Below, one piece after another: positions 46,221-57,200 of a DNA stretch of 64,000 bases (position 1 is its first letter; each line of letters starts with the position of its first letter). The stretch spans positions 5,800,268 through 5,864,267 of the forward strand of contig JABACO010000019.1 in assembly GCA_013339895.1 (NCBI GenBank), given 5' to 3'. Below the pieces are notes generated by a model that was not told the DNA's origin, made no database searches, and saw only the letters and a list, made by a program, of their open reading frames with translations. This DNA comes from Ephydatia muelleri (lineage: Eukaryota; Porifera; Demospongiae; Spongillida; Spongillidae). Position numbers and translations under genes: made by a program.

Positions 46221-48366
46221 TAGATAATAATAACATATCTAGTTATAGCTGTGCGTTCATTTTACTGAGTATACCTGAAACGCCAAGGTTCATGATTGCT
46301 CCTTACTGAATTACAAAACATTGCTTTGCTTGTGTCATCGCAGTCCATTCTCCCCAATGCTTTCTCACTTGGAATTAATAGACTTGCCGCAACAGTGATT
46401 TTGTTGAACTATTGGATTATTCTAATGCACACAGCAAATGGACACTCTGGCAGGCAACGAACAGGCAATTAACTATTGCAATTTTAGGCCCCTAGTGGCT
46501 ATAATGTAGAACAGCAGATTCAATTCTGATCTCGTAATGCATCATCAATTACTGTTACAAGGCACCTATATGCTATTGCATGTTAGGCACAAATTGGCTA
46601 CACTAAAGTAATAAGAATTTGTATACACTCCCTGAACCATTGTATGCTAGTAATGAGGTGAGAGGGACATGACGAAGGGAATGCACATTGTTAGTAAGCA
46701 GTGAACTTCTGAGTACAATTCAGGTATGCACTGTCTTTAGCTATAGAAATGAATGTACAACCATCTAAGGCAATATGATTATATGAGATACAAACTAAGG
46801 CAATTCCAAGGACTTACAGCAACCTTCATGTGGAATGCAGTGAGTGCATTGGGCACCTGACCATCCTGGCAAACATCTGTGGCAGTGTTAAATATAAATC
46901 ATGACAGGTACACATTTTGAATATGAATTAATGGTTGCCATGATATGTATCTTCACTCTATGCATACACTTACATGCACTGGTCTGGAACATCGCAAAAT
47001 GCTTGAGTTGGAACTGCACAGCCATCAGAGCATATAGCTAGATGAAATATTAGGTAGCCAGCACAATGGCATTAGTTAAAACTAGATCATAATTATATTC
47101 TATCCATAAAAATAACCCATGCACGTATGTATATGAGAAAGTGTCCGCAAAAAGGGCTGTAACACATTCGTTTTCAAGTTTTCAATTTTTTTTAATTTCC
47201 AAGTCCTCTACAGCACTAAACATTGAGTGGTTCATCATGGATTTACACAGCTCTGATTATTTAATTAGATGTTCATTTCAATGGAAGCAAAAACACTGTT
47301 GCTTAATTTATGTGTTAGGTCCATTTTTGCAGACACTGCCCCATATTATGATGCACATAATTATGATTATATAAACTGAGGTGTTAGGATAAGAAATTTA
47401 GATTTGAACAAGTGAGAAATTAAATGAAGAAAGGAGATAGACAAATAAGTAGATTGTACATATGACTCTGCTGCGTACCTTCACTGCAGTTTGTACCATT
47501 CCACCCTTTCAAGCAGGCCTTATTGCCATCATTGTTGCAAATGAACTTCGAATTATTTTGCGGCATGCAGAATGTACCGCAATCTTGTCCATACCAGTGT
47601 GGAGAACAGGTTAGCCTAACACTAATGGTGATGGTACCTCTCTGGTAGCGTCCAGTGGTAGCATTGATAACCGTGAAATTCGATGATGGATGCACAGCAA
47701 AGTTGATATAAATTTCATCCACTGGTTCTTGATATGTGTAGCAATAGTTTACATATGCTATACACACAGTGTCCTGGTCCTGCACAATCAGTACAAGTTC
47801 ATACTGGGGCTGGAATGAGCATATGCGATACGTAAATGGTAGGTGTGTGACAACTGTCATCTGGGCAAGGCTTCAACCCGCCGGTTAACCGGTTAACCGG
47901 CTGTTGAAATTAATATATGGTAAGGATGCATTATACATGTAAGTAAACAGGTGAATAAAGAGTTACCACATGAATGCACAATATATTAAGTACACAGTGA
48001 AAAAACGCGTCAAATCAATTATTGATTCGCAATTGATTTGACAGTAAAATCAAGCGCAAATCAAGCGCACTTGATTTTACTGTGAAATCATGCCTTGATT
48101 CAACAATTGATTTAAAATCCATTGTAAAATCAATAAATGCGCTGTGGTGTTTACATAATTGCCAAAACTATTGTTTATTGTGAAAACAGCCTAAACCGAC
48201 CAGTTTTTTTTTTTAACTAACGCATTGACTAACTGGTCATTTATAACCAGCTATTAGAACAAGCAATAATAATAATTTCACTGATGCTTCTGTTGGAGTT
48301 AACCGATTATACGCGGAATTGAACTTTTTATTATCGTGGAATATTAATAGAGAATCTGGGATATGT

Positions 48367-48417
<51 letters not shown>

Positions 48418-48444
48418 TGTGTTGTGTGTGTGTGTTTGTGTTTT

Positions 48445-48507
<63 letters not shown>

Positions 48508-49788
48508 GTGATGTTTCGTTTTGCACACGGGTTTCGATCGTCGCGAACAGTATTATCTCTGATTAAATCATACATGTAGTTATAGCTGGTAGTTGTGGAC
48601 TTAGTAACGCTGAATATACTTAGTTATGTGTTGATTGCCACGGCTGTACGCGGTAAAATAAAATATTTGTTTATCTCTGGCTGAGTATACTTAGTAGTAG
48701 TATAGTTGTAAACGCTGCACGTTCGTAGACCGTATCAAGCGCTGTACCTCCCGTACATGTAGACCATAGATATATAAGATAGTAACAGTTCTATTTAACA
48801 ATTGTACAGACCCTTCGGGTAACAAATCACTCGGTTACGCAATACACTGGCAGTATCGAGGAGTATACATGCTATATACGGCCAGTGGAGTACATGCTAT
48901 ACGGCCACGGCCAGGCTGGAGGCATTTCTTGCACCGCGCGAACGCAAATTCTGTCTTCAGCGTATGTAATCGGTTAAGGCTAGGTAACTAGTTTGCATGC
49001 ATACTATATATTTTGTCCTCTATCATTTTTATTCATTTTTTGCCTGTAATTGCTTTGTCATTTAGCCGTCACAGTTGCAGACTACATTGTGATGGCAATC
49101 CCATGCATGCATGCATGTATACATGAACATCGATTTGTTTTTTGTTTTTTTGCAATTAATATATTGCCAGCAACGATAATTCAGTACATACATAAAACAT
49201 GCATTTGATCACGTGGGCCAAAGTGAAGATTTATCTTAACAGACCTTTCCCTCCCCCTCCTGCACTCCCACCTTCAAACCACCTTCAACGTGCACGTTGC
49301 ATGCTATTTGAAGGAGAGTATGCACAGTGGAAGAGGCAAAAGTAGACCAGACTTTGCTCCCTCTTCTATCCTCCCCCTCCCCCTGATGTGCCCTCCCCAA
49401 GCATAGTCATTATAATCCGCACTTACATAAGCGCCAGAGTCCATAACCACCAACGGGTTTTCAAGATAAGAGTTCGGAGTACGGGTATAAAGGGTGCTTC
49501 CAAATTGTATGTTGTCGATATTCTGACTCCATTGTATATAGAAAAGGCAAGCAACGGTACCTGGAGGGAGATAGCCCGCTCCATGCGGCTGCAACAACAA
49601 GCAAAATACATTATCGCATCGGGCATCCTGGGAACAGTTCGCTACGGGGCCTGAATCGCAGCACTGCCCATCCTCTTTCGTACTGCTGGGATTAGAATAA
49701 GATCCTAACTTGATTTCAAGGAGCCAGTCGCTAACTGTGCACTGGATAATCTGCCGAGCGGTGCAGTTTGTATCAGTTAGCGTTTTTC
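45767..49788 (-). CDS. Delta-type (DSL) Notch ligand, compact, first exon unresolved
   Basis: Membrane ligand for Notch. Minus-strand exons join in phase: 49788-49427, 47860-47479, 47037-46974, 46876-46818, 46104-45979, 45924-45767 (about 383 codons). Exon 1 has an MNNL/C2-like region (SDWLLEIKLGSYSNP, EDGQCCDSG, GTVACLFYIQ). Exon 2 holds the DSL domain CSPHWYGQDCGTFC, then KFICNNDGNKACLKGW and NGTNC. Its Cys spacing is 8-3-9-7-8, against 8-3-11-7-8 in vertebrate Delta. Two EGF repeats follow (CSDGCAVPTQAFCDVP; CLPGWSGAQCTHCIPHEG; YCLLPYQCLCHENHTGDNC). Then come a transmembrane helix (IIAVLGSSSIALALLVATLV, then LSIIVYL) and a short basic tail ending KRQAKV. The signal-peptide exon must lie beyond 49788 (a phase-1 donor is required) and was not found with confidence. 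Confidence 0.86.
46183..46220. repeat. Poly-C homopolymer
   Basis: About 38 uninterrupted C, inside a Delta-ligand intron and next to an A16 run at 46116-46131. Length is likely unreliable in sequencing. Confidence 0.9.
47139..47342. mobile_element. MITE related to the GTTTCCGCG family
   Basis: Ends AGTGTCCGCAAAAAGGGCTG at the left and AGGTCCATTTTTGCAGACAC plus TG at the right, an inverted pair. The inner ends TAACACATTCG/TGTGTTAGG match the layout of the GTTTCCGCG elements. It is in the DSL ligand intron between the DSL exon and the first EGF exon. Confidence 0.65.
47861..48310. repeat. Palindrome and inverted-repeat cluster in DSL-ligand intron
   Basis: A perfect 22-bp palindrome, GCCGGTTAACCGGTTAACCG plus GC, starts about 47881. 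At 48003-48140 is an AT-rich fold-back built from TCAAATCAATT/AATTGATTTGA and TTGATTTTACTGT/ACAGTAAAATCAA. Related ATTTTAAAATCCATTGTAAA sequence occurs at 20009-20029 and 30170-30190. Confidence 0.7.
48364..48506. repeat. (GT)n microsatellite
   Basis: About 140 bp of GT with TTTGTG interruptions, in the long intron of the DSL ligand gene. Confidence 0.95.
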
Positions 49789-50281
49789 CTGCAGTAAAAT
49801 GAGCATAACCTTACCAGAGCTAGAAAGACTGTCACTGTATTCTGTACCCCCGTCCAAAACATATTTTTGAAAGTGTCAAATGAGCCACTTGGGGCTATGA
49901 ATGGGACAATAATAAACCTTTGAATTCATGACTGGAAATTGACGCCTTTAGCTAGACTGCTCATGCGCATGCGTAAAAGCACTTAGCAAAGGTCGGGCCA
50001 CGCCCAATCACTAGTTTGTCATAAACAAATGTGCACTCGGCACCTAAGTCACTTTGACCTGCAAATTAATTAAGTGAAGCTACGTAAATTGCTAGACGGT
50101 CAAAGATCGACTTACTCTGTGCAGCTGATAGATACATTCAGGCCATACATGTACAATGTAGTTCTGGGATGGGTTTTAGTATAATTGATCTAAGTATGGC
50201 TTCTGCACAGTTGACATGCCCATCATGACATAGACTTGATAATTATATTGGTTTGAGTACCCTTTATCAATTGTGGGTACT

Positions 50282-50319
<38 letters not shown>

Positions 50320-51205
50320 ACCACCACCACCACTACCCCCATTTTAATCGAAGAGGAGGCTATATCAAAATGGTCTCGGCACCTGATCCTGCTTGCACCA
50401 AGGTAATGATGACGTAAATCCACCCGCATCTGCGATCTGAGCTGCATCACCAATCGTGACAGCGATGATGCAATAGGGTGTGTCTAAACTCTAAATTAGG
50501 CCTACTCGTTTTTGCGTCTACCGTATTATAGCTCTTTCGTTAACTTTTTCGAAGACCGTTACTGCCTCGTAAGTGTACCAGAGGGAAAGCATTAAAGGTG
50601 GCGATTTCGCGTTCATAGTCCATGCCAAAGCTCCTGCTAAAGTGAGCATGCTATATTCCATGTGTGCATACGTGGATCGCTGACCAGTACACGCGTCTCT
50701 CTGAGCTATTAGTCCAGCCAAGGAGCGTTATTGTACTGTAGGTCCTGTGTGCGTGTAGTTTTGCGTTAAGGCCGTGCCGTGGTTAACCGTTACGTTGTGC
50801 AAGTATTTAACACGTACTCATTGATGACGCTTGATTGCAGTGTGTGGGTCGAATTCTATACAAGAAGACAATCTGAGTTGATGTAAGATCGTGGTGAAAG
50901 GTAATTGCATTCACAACACATCAACAGCTGCCTCTTACTGCAGTAAATAACTAACCTGTATTGATTCTGTGGCTGCAATGAAATGGCTATGGGTGTTACA
51001 ATTCCGTGGTTATCAGTATTATTAAAGCCATGCAATTTCATTTGCTAGTTAGAAAGTTTTTTTTTTAATGCACCTGTTGAAATTTAGCACATTCACGTAT
51101 AATGTCAAGACAGCACGTATTCTCAACTAGTACACTCAGCAGCAGTTTTTTTTTTCATGTCCAAGTAAATTTGATATACAGTGTGTAATTGACTCTTTAT
51201 TTCAG
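49789..51205. other. Intergenic between DSL ligand and ROCO gene
   Basis: Divergent 5' regions of two genes. It should include the missing first exon of the DSL ligand and any non-coding 5' exon of the ROCO gene, but neither could be fixed. It contains a C37 run at 50283-50319 followed by (CCA)n. Confidence 0.5.
50283..50319. repeat. Poly-C homopolymer with (CCA)n tail
   Basis: About 37 C followed by CCACCACCACCACCACTA. The minus-strand glycine-rich ORF over it is an artefact. Confidence 0.9.
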
Positions 51206-51214
51206 CACATCCTC

Positions 51215-54200
51215 ATGGCAGCAGTGCAGCAAGCTTGCGACATCATTAGGCAACATTACAATTCCCTCCACTCTCTCTTGGCAGACCCAAGTGTAGTGTC
51301 TAACCTGATCGTTCGACTCCATCACAATGAGCTCATCACATACAGTGACCAGTGTCTGCTTAATGACTATGCTGGCCGGGGCTCTTCCCACCAGGCCACA
51401 GCACTTCTGACAATAGTGATGAACTCTGTGGTAATTCATGACGAGTACTTTGAGAAGTTTGTGAAGGTGTTGAAAGAGGACCCTGTACTGTGTCCAACTG
51501 CTGTACATCTGCTCAAAAGTTACAGTAGGTGGTGAATCATTGTTATCGTATAGACCACAGAAGGTCAAATCAGTCTTTATTTCCTTTTTTTTTTACTTAG
51601 GACAATGTCAGTGCAGTGCTCAAAATGTTACAGATTTCGGATCTGAAACTGATCTAGATACCAGTTAAGCATTTTAGCATAGTCTCTGTCTTTTATTCAT
51701 AATTTATTTTTTGTCAGGGAAGGTACATAATCTCAATATGCAGCATTTTGAGGCATTGCATGTAAAAACGGTTGATACGTCTTCAGCAAGCCATGAAGGT
51801 ATGTAATGAAGTATTTCAGTCATGGTACCATCTGTAGATATGAGGCTGGTTCATGCCTCATGTACGTATCATTGTTTCAGTAGTGATGAAGCACTACCAT
51901 GAACTATGTTGGCTAAAAATTTAAATACAATTCATTTGTCACTTTTCATGAAAAAAGTGGTACTTCAAAATTGCTAGATGTCACCATTTGAAAAATGATT
52001 CTCTAGGTCAATTGTATATATGTTTAGAAAAGAATAATCGTAACATTTTAAAATGGTGATACATATTAAAGTTAATGATTATGTTTTGCAATTGTGATTA
52101 TTTAGTAAATAATAGTGCACTGCTGTTTGCGGCTAGACAAAACTCTGATAATTGGACAATACGGTGTGCCTACCAAATAATGAATAATATAAAATACACG
52201 ACTCGATGAGCTCATTATAATTTGTATGTTTTGTGAACCATATTTCATCCTGTTTTCAAGTCATCCCTTTGAGATCTTCAGTTCTTTCATATATCCTACT
52301 GCTTTAGTCAATAAAATTAACCATGCACATGAGCTACAATATTACTCATAATAGCACGCATCGTGTTTTTACCCCCATGTGATGAACGCGGTAACAGAGT
52401 AGGGGTAGTTCGATCGTGCGCAGCAAGAGCACATGTACACATGAGCTCATTTACCCACTCGTGTTTTGTTATCACTGCAAAAAACTGATTGATCGAAACA
52501 TTCTTACACAACAAAAACACTCACACTACTACCGTCAGCACAATCCCTTTTGATTGGAAGACACACTGCTGAAGAATGCAAGGTACCAATTCCAGAACAA
52601 ACTGATATCTGTGTTTATCCTCATCCAGATCTGCCATCCCATATCACCCCATACCAGAATGTTCTTTCAGCTGAACTAAGTCCTACTAGAATAGTGTCAG
52701 CAATTACGAGGAATGCCCCACCCACACAATGCTCACTGTATTATCAGCCACTTGCAAACACCGACCATAACAGCCAAGCAACTGCAATGTCCCATCTGCT
52801 TAAATCAGTCTCCTGTGTCAACCTCTGGAGCGGTTCATGATCTTAACTGCAGCAAGGTGAAGTGTCCCATGCTGCATCATGGAGACAGCACCATTACAAC
52901 CACAACAGCTCAAACCAGTATTACCCTTGATCCTGACTCTATTGAAGGTGAAACGTGTCAGGTGCAAGAGTTAGAGCAGGTGACTACAATGCAGTACTCT
53001 ACCTACAAGAGTTGAAGTGAAGATGGCATCAAGGGTCCTGAACAGACTGGCTTCCAGTAGGCCAGAACATTGTTAAGTACTGGAAGAAGAGTATGTTAAT
53101 TAATGCACCACTCTAAATGCATATCACGACACACTACTTTCGATTAGCCCAGAACTTCATCATAGAAGCATAGTGCAAGGAACTTGGTACTGACTGTTGT
53201 GACACAACTGATATCAATTGATTTAATTTTTCTAACAGAAATAACAATACCACCGTTCATGGCAAACTTTAGAGCATCTTTCCCATTTAGCCCTACCGAA
53301 ATTAGATCTAATGAAGTACCATATAATTCCACGGGCAAAGGAAGGCATGTCGGGTTTGGCCTCCTAGGAGAACAGGTGGCCGAATTGATACATGCCCAGT
53401 TCAACACTTTACAAAGGGCATATCATTCTATGCAAGATAAGGTCCAGCAGTTATTCTCAATTATGACGGAACACTCACACAATGTAGCAGCAATCTCACA
53501 GTAAATGATATGTGCCTTACCCATTTTTGTGTACCTTATATCGGTGTAAAACAAAAACTGTGGCTACAAATCACTACGAGTAACAAATAGTACCTTCAGT
53601 TTCTTTTATGAATCAGCTATCTTTTCAGCTTTTTGATTGTCCAGGTTGTAGAGAATTGCTTCAGCACCGAAGAGGTACGGAGAGACTAACCCACTTACAA
53701 GGCCTGTAGATGTCCATAGCTATTAAACTATGCCACCTGGTTTGTAGCACAAATAGAAAAAAAAGGTGTTCCTCTCCTTGTACGGTATTCAAATGGGGAT
53801 TTGCACTTTGCTGTTTTGATGTGAGCTCACGTTCTAAAGGTCTTCAGTTGCCATGGGCGTTACTAAGGGCATGATATGATCATTTCGGAAAACGAACTTA
53901 ATGTCCACGAAACATTGGGCTGCAAACACCAGTGAGCATAGGCGTAGAGTTTTGTTTAGCCCGGGGGGGGGGGAGGGGCTGGGTGCATATACAGATACCG
54001 GTAAGTTGGGTAGGGGGTGGGAACACTGCAAACTACATGTATTTGTACAAAAATATCTATTGAAGGTATATATGACTACGTAAACATTCATTTCATGCAT
54101 GGAATTTCATGAGGATAAACATTGACAGATGAGCATCATTATATTTTGGCTATGTTGCATTATGGAAGGAGAAAACATTCATGCGTACAGGAGCTTTTTT

Positions 54201-57200
54201 GATGAATTCGTCAAGTAATCGGTTTGAGTCTAATTTTTTTACTATTTCAGAATGGCAAGAAGTCGCTGCAATATGATTTAACCGTTCTTGGGTCATTGTT
54301 GAGCGCAGGTATGATTTGAGTCTTGGAACAAATGCTGCATATGAATCCTCTCGTAAGGGGCATTTGCAACTTGACAGCATTTGTACAAGCGGAGCAAAAG
54401 ACACAGCATTTGTCCATGTTGTACTCGATCCTGTTGTACTTCGCTTTCCAACTAAGCTGAAATTTTCTACCCAAACCAATAGCTCCTCATATTTAGGTTC
54501 ATTACACTTCTCTGAGGTCATCTTAGAGGTCATCTAACTTACCTCCGAAAGTTCCGCAACATGTCCGTGATCACGTTTCTTTTGTCCACGGGATGTTCAC
54601 AAGCATCTATAAAGTACTTCACTCTGCTTACTAGGCTCAGCTGCTGTCGATATTGGTTGCTGACAAATCTTATTTTGCACAAAATAGTAGTCATTTCGTT
54701 GCATGCTGTGCACGTGCACGATTTGCAAATTAGAAGGCGGGTCTATAGCGCATATTAATAACTTTAAATAATAAATAAGTACACCGGGGGGGGGGGGGGG
54801 GGCCCTCAGCCCCTCAGCCCTCCCCCCCCCCACTCTACGCCCATGCCAGTGAGTGATGCAAAACCAGTTAAATGTTATCCCAAATATATATATCAAGAAA
54901 GAAAAGTACAGTTTATTGGCATGATTCACAAATAAATATTATTGACATGGTATTTCCACATCACTCCATACTCACAAAGTGTTGTCTTCAAGATTGAATG
55001 ACCATCTATTCCAGCTACCTTTTGGAAATCCTTCCCAGCTGATAGAGCCTGCTTTGAGCTGGCTTTCTGTAATCCCTCTGTAGGTATAGTCCTACACAGA
55101 TGTGTTCCTCACTTGATATATTTGGGATAACATTTAACTGGTTTTGCATCACTTACTGATGCTAAACATTAGTTGATTTAAAATGTTACATTCTAGGTCC
55201 TACAATGATATTTTTCTAACCAATTAATTACAAAATTAGGTCATGTGGCTCAACAGTTATTGTTATAGTTAAGTTTAAAGGCTGAAAGTTGAGGCAACGG
55301 TCAAAAGTTTATTAACCCATAACTGTTGAGCCGCATGACCTAATTTGTAATTGTTTGGTTATAAAAATATAATTGTAGGATTAAACCCATAACTGTTGAG
55401 CCACATGACCTAATTTTGTAATAAAAATATCATTTTAGGACCTAGAATGTTACACTTTAAATCATCTAATATTTAGTGGTATTAAAACGTCATATTAAAT
55501 GCAGTAACATTACGCATGTAACAGCTTTGCTACCTTCAGGTTTGTCATTACATGGTGAGATGCAAAGTCATGGTTATCCTACATGTATGTCACACTTGGG
55601 GTTCAAACCAGCAGACTCAGAAATAGTTTACTGCCTATGCTTTAAAAAAAAATCATTTCAAACTTACTAGTTTGTACATAACCCACAATTTAAAACCACA
55701 GACAGTTTCTTCATCTACCCAGTGCGATATTTGTACTAATGGGCTTCATTTCTCCATGCAGGTAAACAGTTTAAGCATTTGAGAAAGCTACATGATGCTG
55801 CTATGAAGGGAAAACTTCAGGTTCTTAAAAACCTCATCACAAAACACAACTTGGATCCTTTATTATGTAATCAAGATGGAGACACTGCACTTCATATATC
55901 ATCATTGAGTGGGTGTATTGAGGTTGTTAAGTACTTAGTAATTGAAAAAAAGTGCAATCCAATGGTTCAGAATACACTTGGTAGAACGTGTCTCCACTAT
56001 GCCAGTTGTCAGGGTCATGTGGCCATAGCAAGATTTTTGGTTGAGGAGGCAGCTTGCAACCCTTCGTTTCCTGATTCAGATGGTACAACACCTTTGCACT
56101 TTGCTGCCGTTAATGGCAGTTTGAAACTGGTCCAGTACTTTGCAGAAGTGACCAAGTGTGATTGTACGGCTAAAAACAACCATGGCTGCACTCCCCTGGC
56201 TGCAGCTTGTGCAGGTGGCCATCTTGATTTAGTAAGGTACTTCATTGACAAACAGTTGTGTGATCCTTTTTACCAGGATGAACACGGAAACAGCAGTTTG
56301 CACTGGGCCTCACTTGATGGGAATATTGATGTAGTGCAGTACCTTGTTGAGGAAAAGGGCATAGACCCATCATCAAATAAAAATCTGCATGGGGTTGTGG
56401 CACTTCATTATGCAAGTGAAAGGGGTTATCTGAAGTTAGTGAAGTATCTTATTCAAGAAAAACGATGCGATCCTAACTATGCAGATAATCATGGGAACAC
56501 TGCACTTCATTTTTGTGCTGCATATGGAAGCAACATTGAGGTTATTGTGTACTTGGTTCAGTGCTGTGGTCCTAGAATTTGCTGTTTGACAAACAAGTAT
56601 GGCCTAACCCCTCTTGATTTTGCTACTACTTTCAATCATCAAAGTGTTCTGGATTATTTGGCCACTGTAACAGACACAAAGCTGAAACGAATCCAGCAGG
56701 TAAAAACAAGTATGTATGTAAATTCTTGCATGATTGTCAGATTTTTGAATCACTGTAGGGATTGCCTCCAAGAAGCAAGTTCAAAACAGACAAGGATGGT
56801 CAAACATTATACACAGATTACAGAGGCAAACCTGTGCAATGGGTAGGGACATAGATTTACAGATCAGCTGCTACTCACATCTTCATTCATCTATCTAAAT
56901 TTAGACTCACCCAAGTGTCCATGAATCTCTTGGACCTTTGCCTGTAAGCACCAGTATTAATGCTTCTGAACTGAACTAAACTTTATTTTTATTTTTTATT
57001 TTTGCAGCGTGGCTGGCAAGTATTCCAAAAAGCTGATGGGCAAATAGTCTTTGTAAATATTGGTAAGTGCTCAGTAGTATTACTAACTATGAATGTACAT
57101 ATCATTGTAAGTTTTAAATGATTAGATGAAAACAAAACCTCATTGAATGATCCAAGGGTTTCAAATAAAATCTATCAAGATGCTCTTCAACAGAGTTACA

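Noticed and set aside
46021-46236. Glycine-rich ORF on the minus strand over the poly-C run
   Set aside because: Homopolymer artefact in an intron of the DSL ligand gene.
49805-49863. MFWTGVQNTVTVFLAL as the signal-peptide exon of the DSL ligand
   Set aside because: The donor after CTG leaves phase 0, while the next exon needs phase 1, and joining would give an immediate stop. The start exon is left unresolved.
41230-53504. A functional RAG recombinase locus
   Set aside because: Only N-terminal RAG1-like modules are present, in two broken copies. There is no RAG1 catalytic core, RAG2/kelch gene or recombination signal pair in the window.
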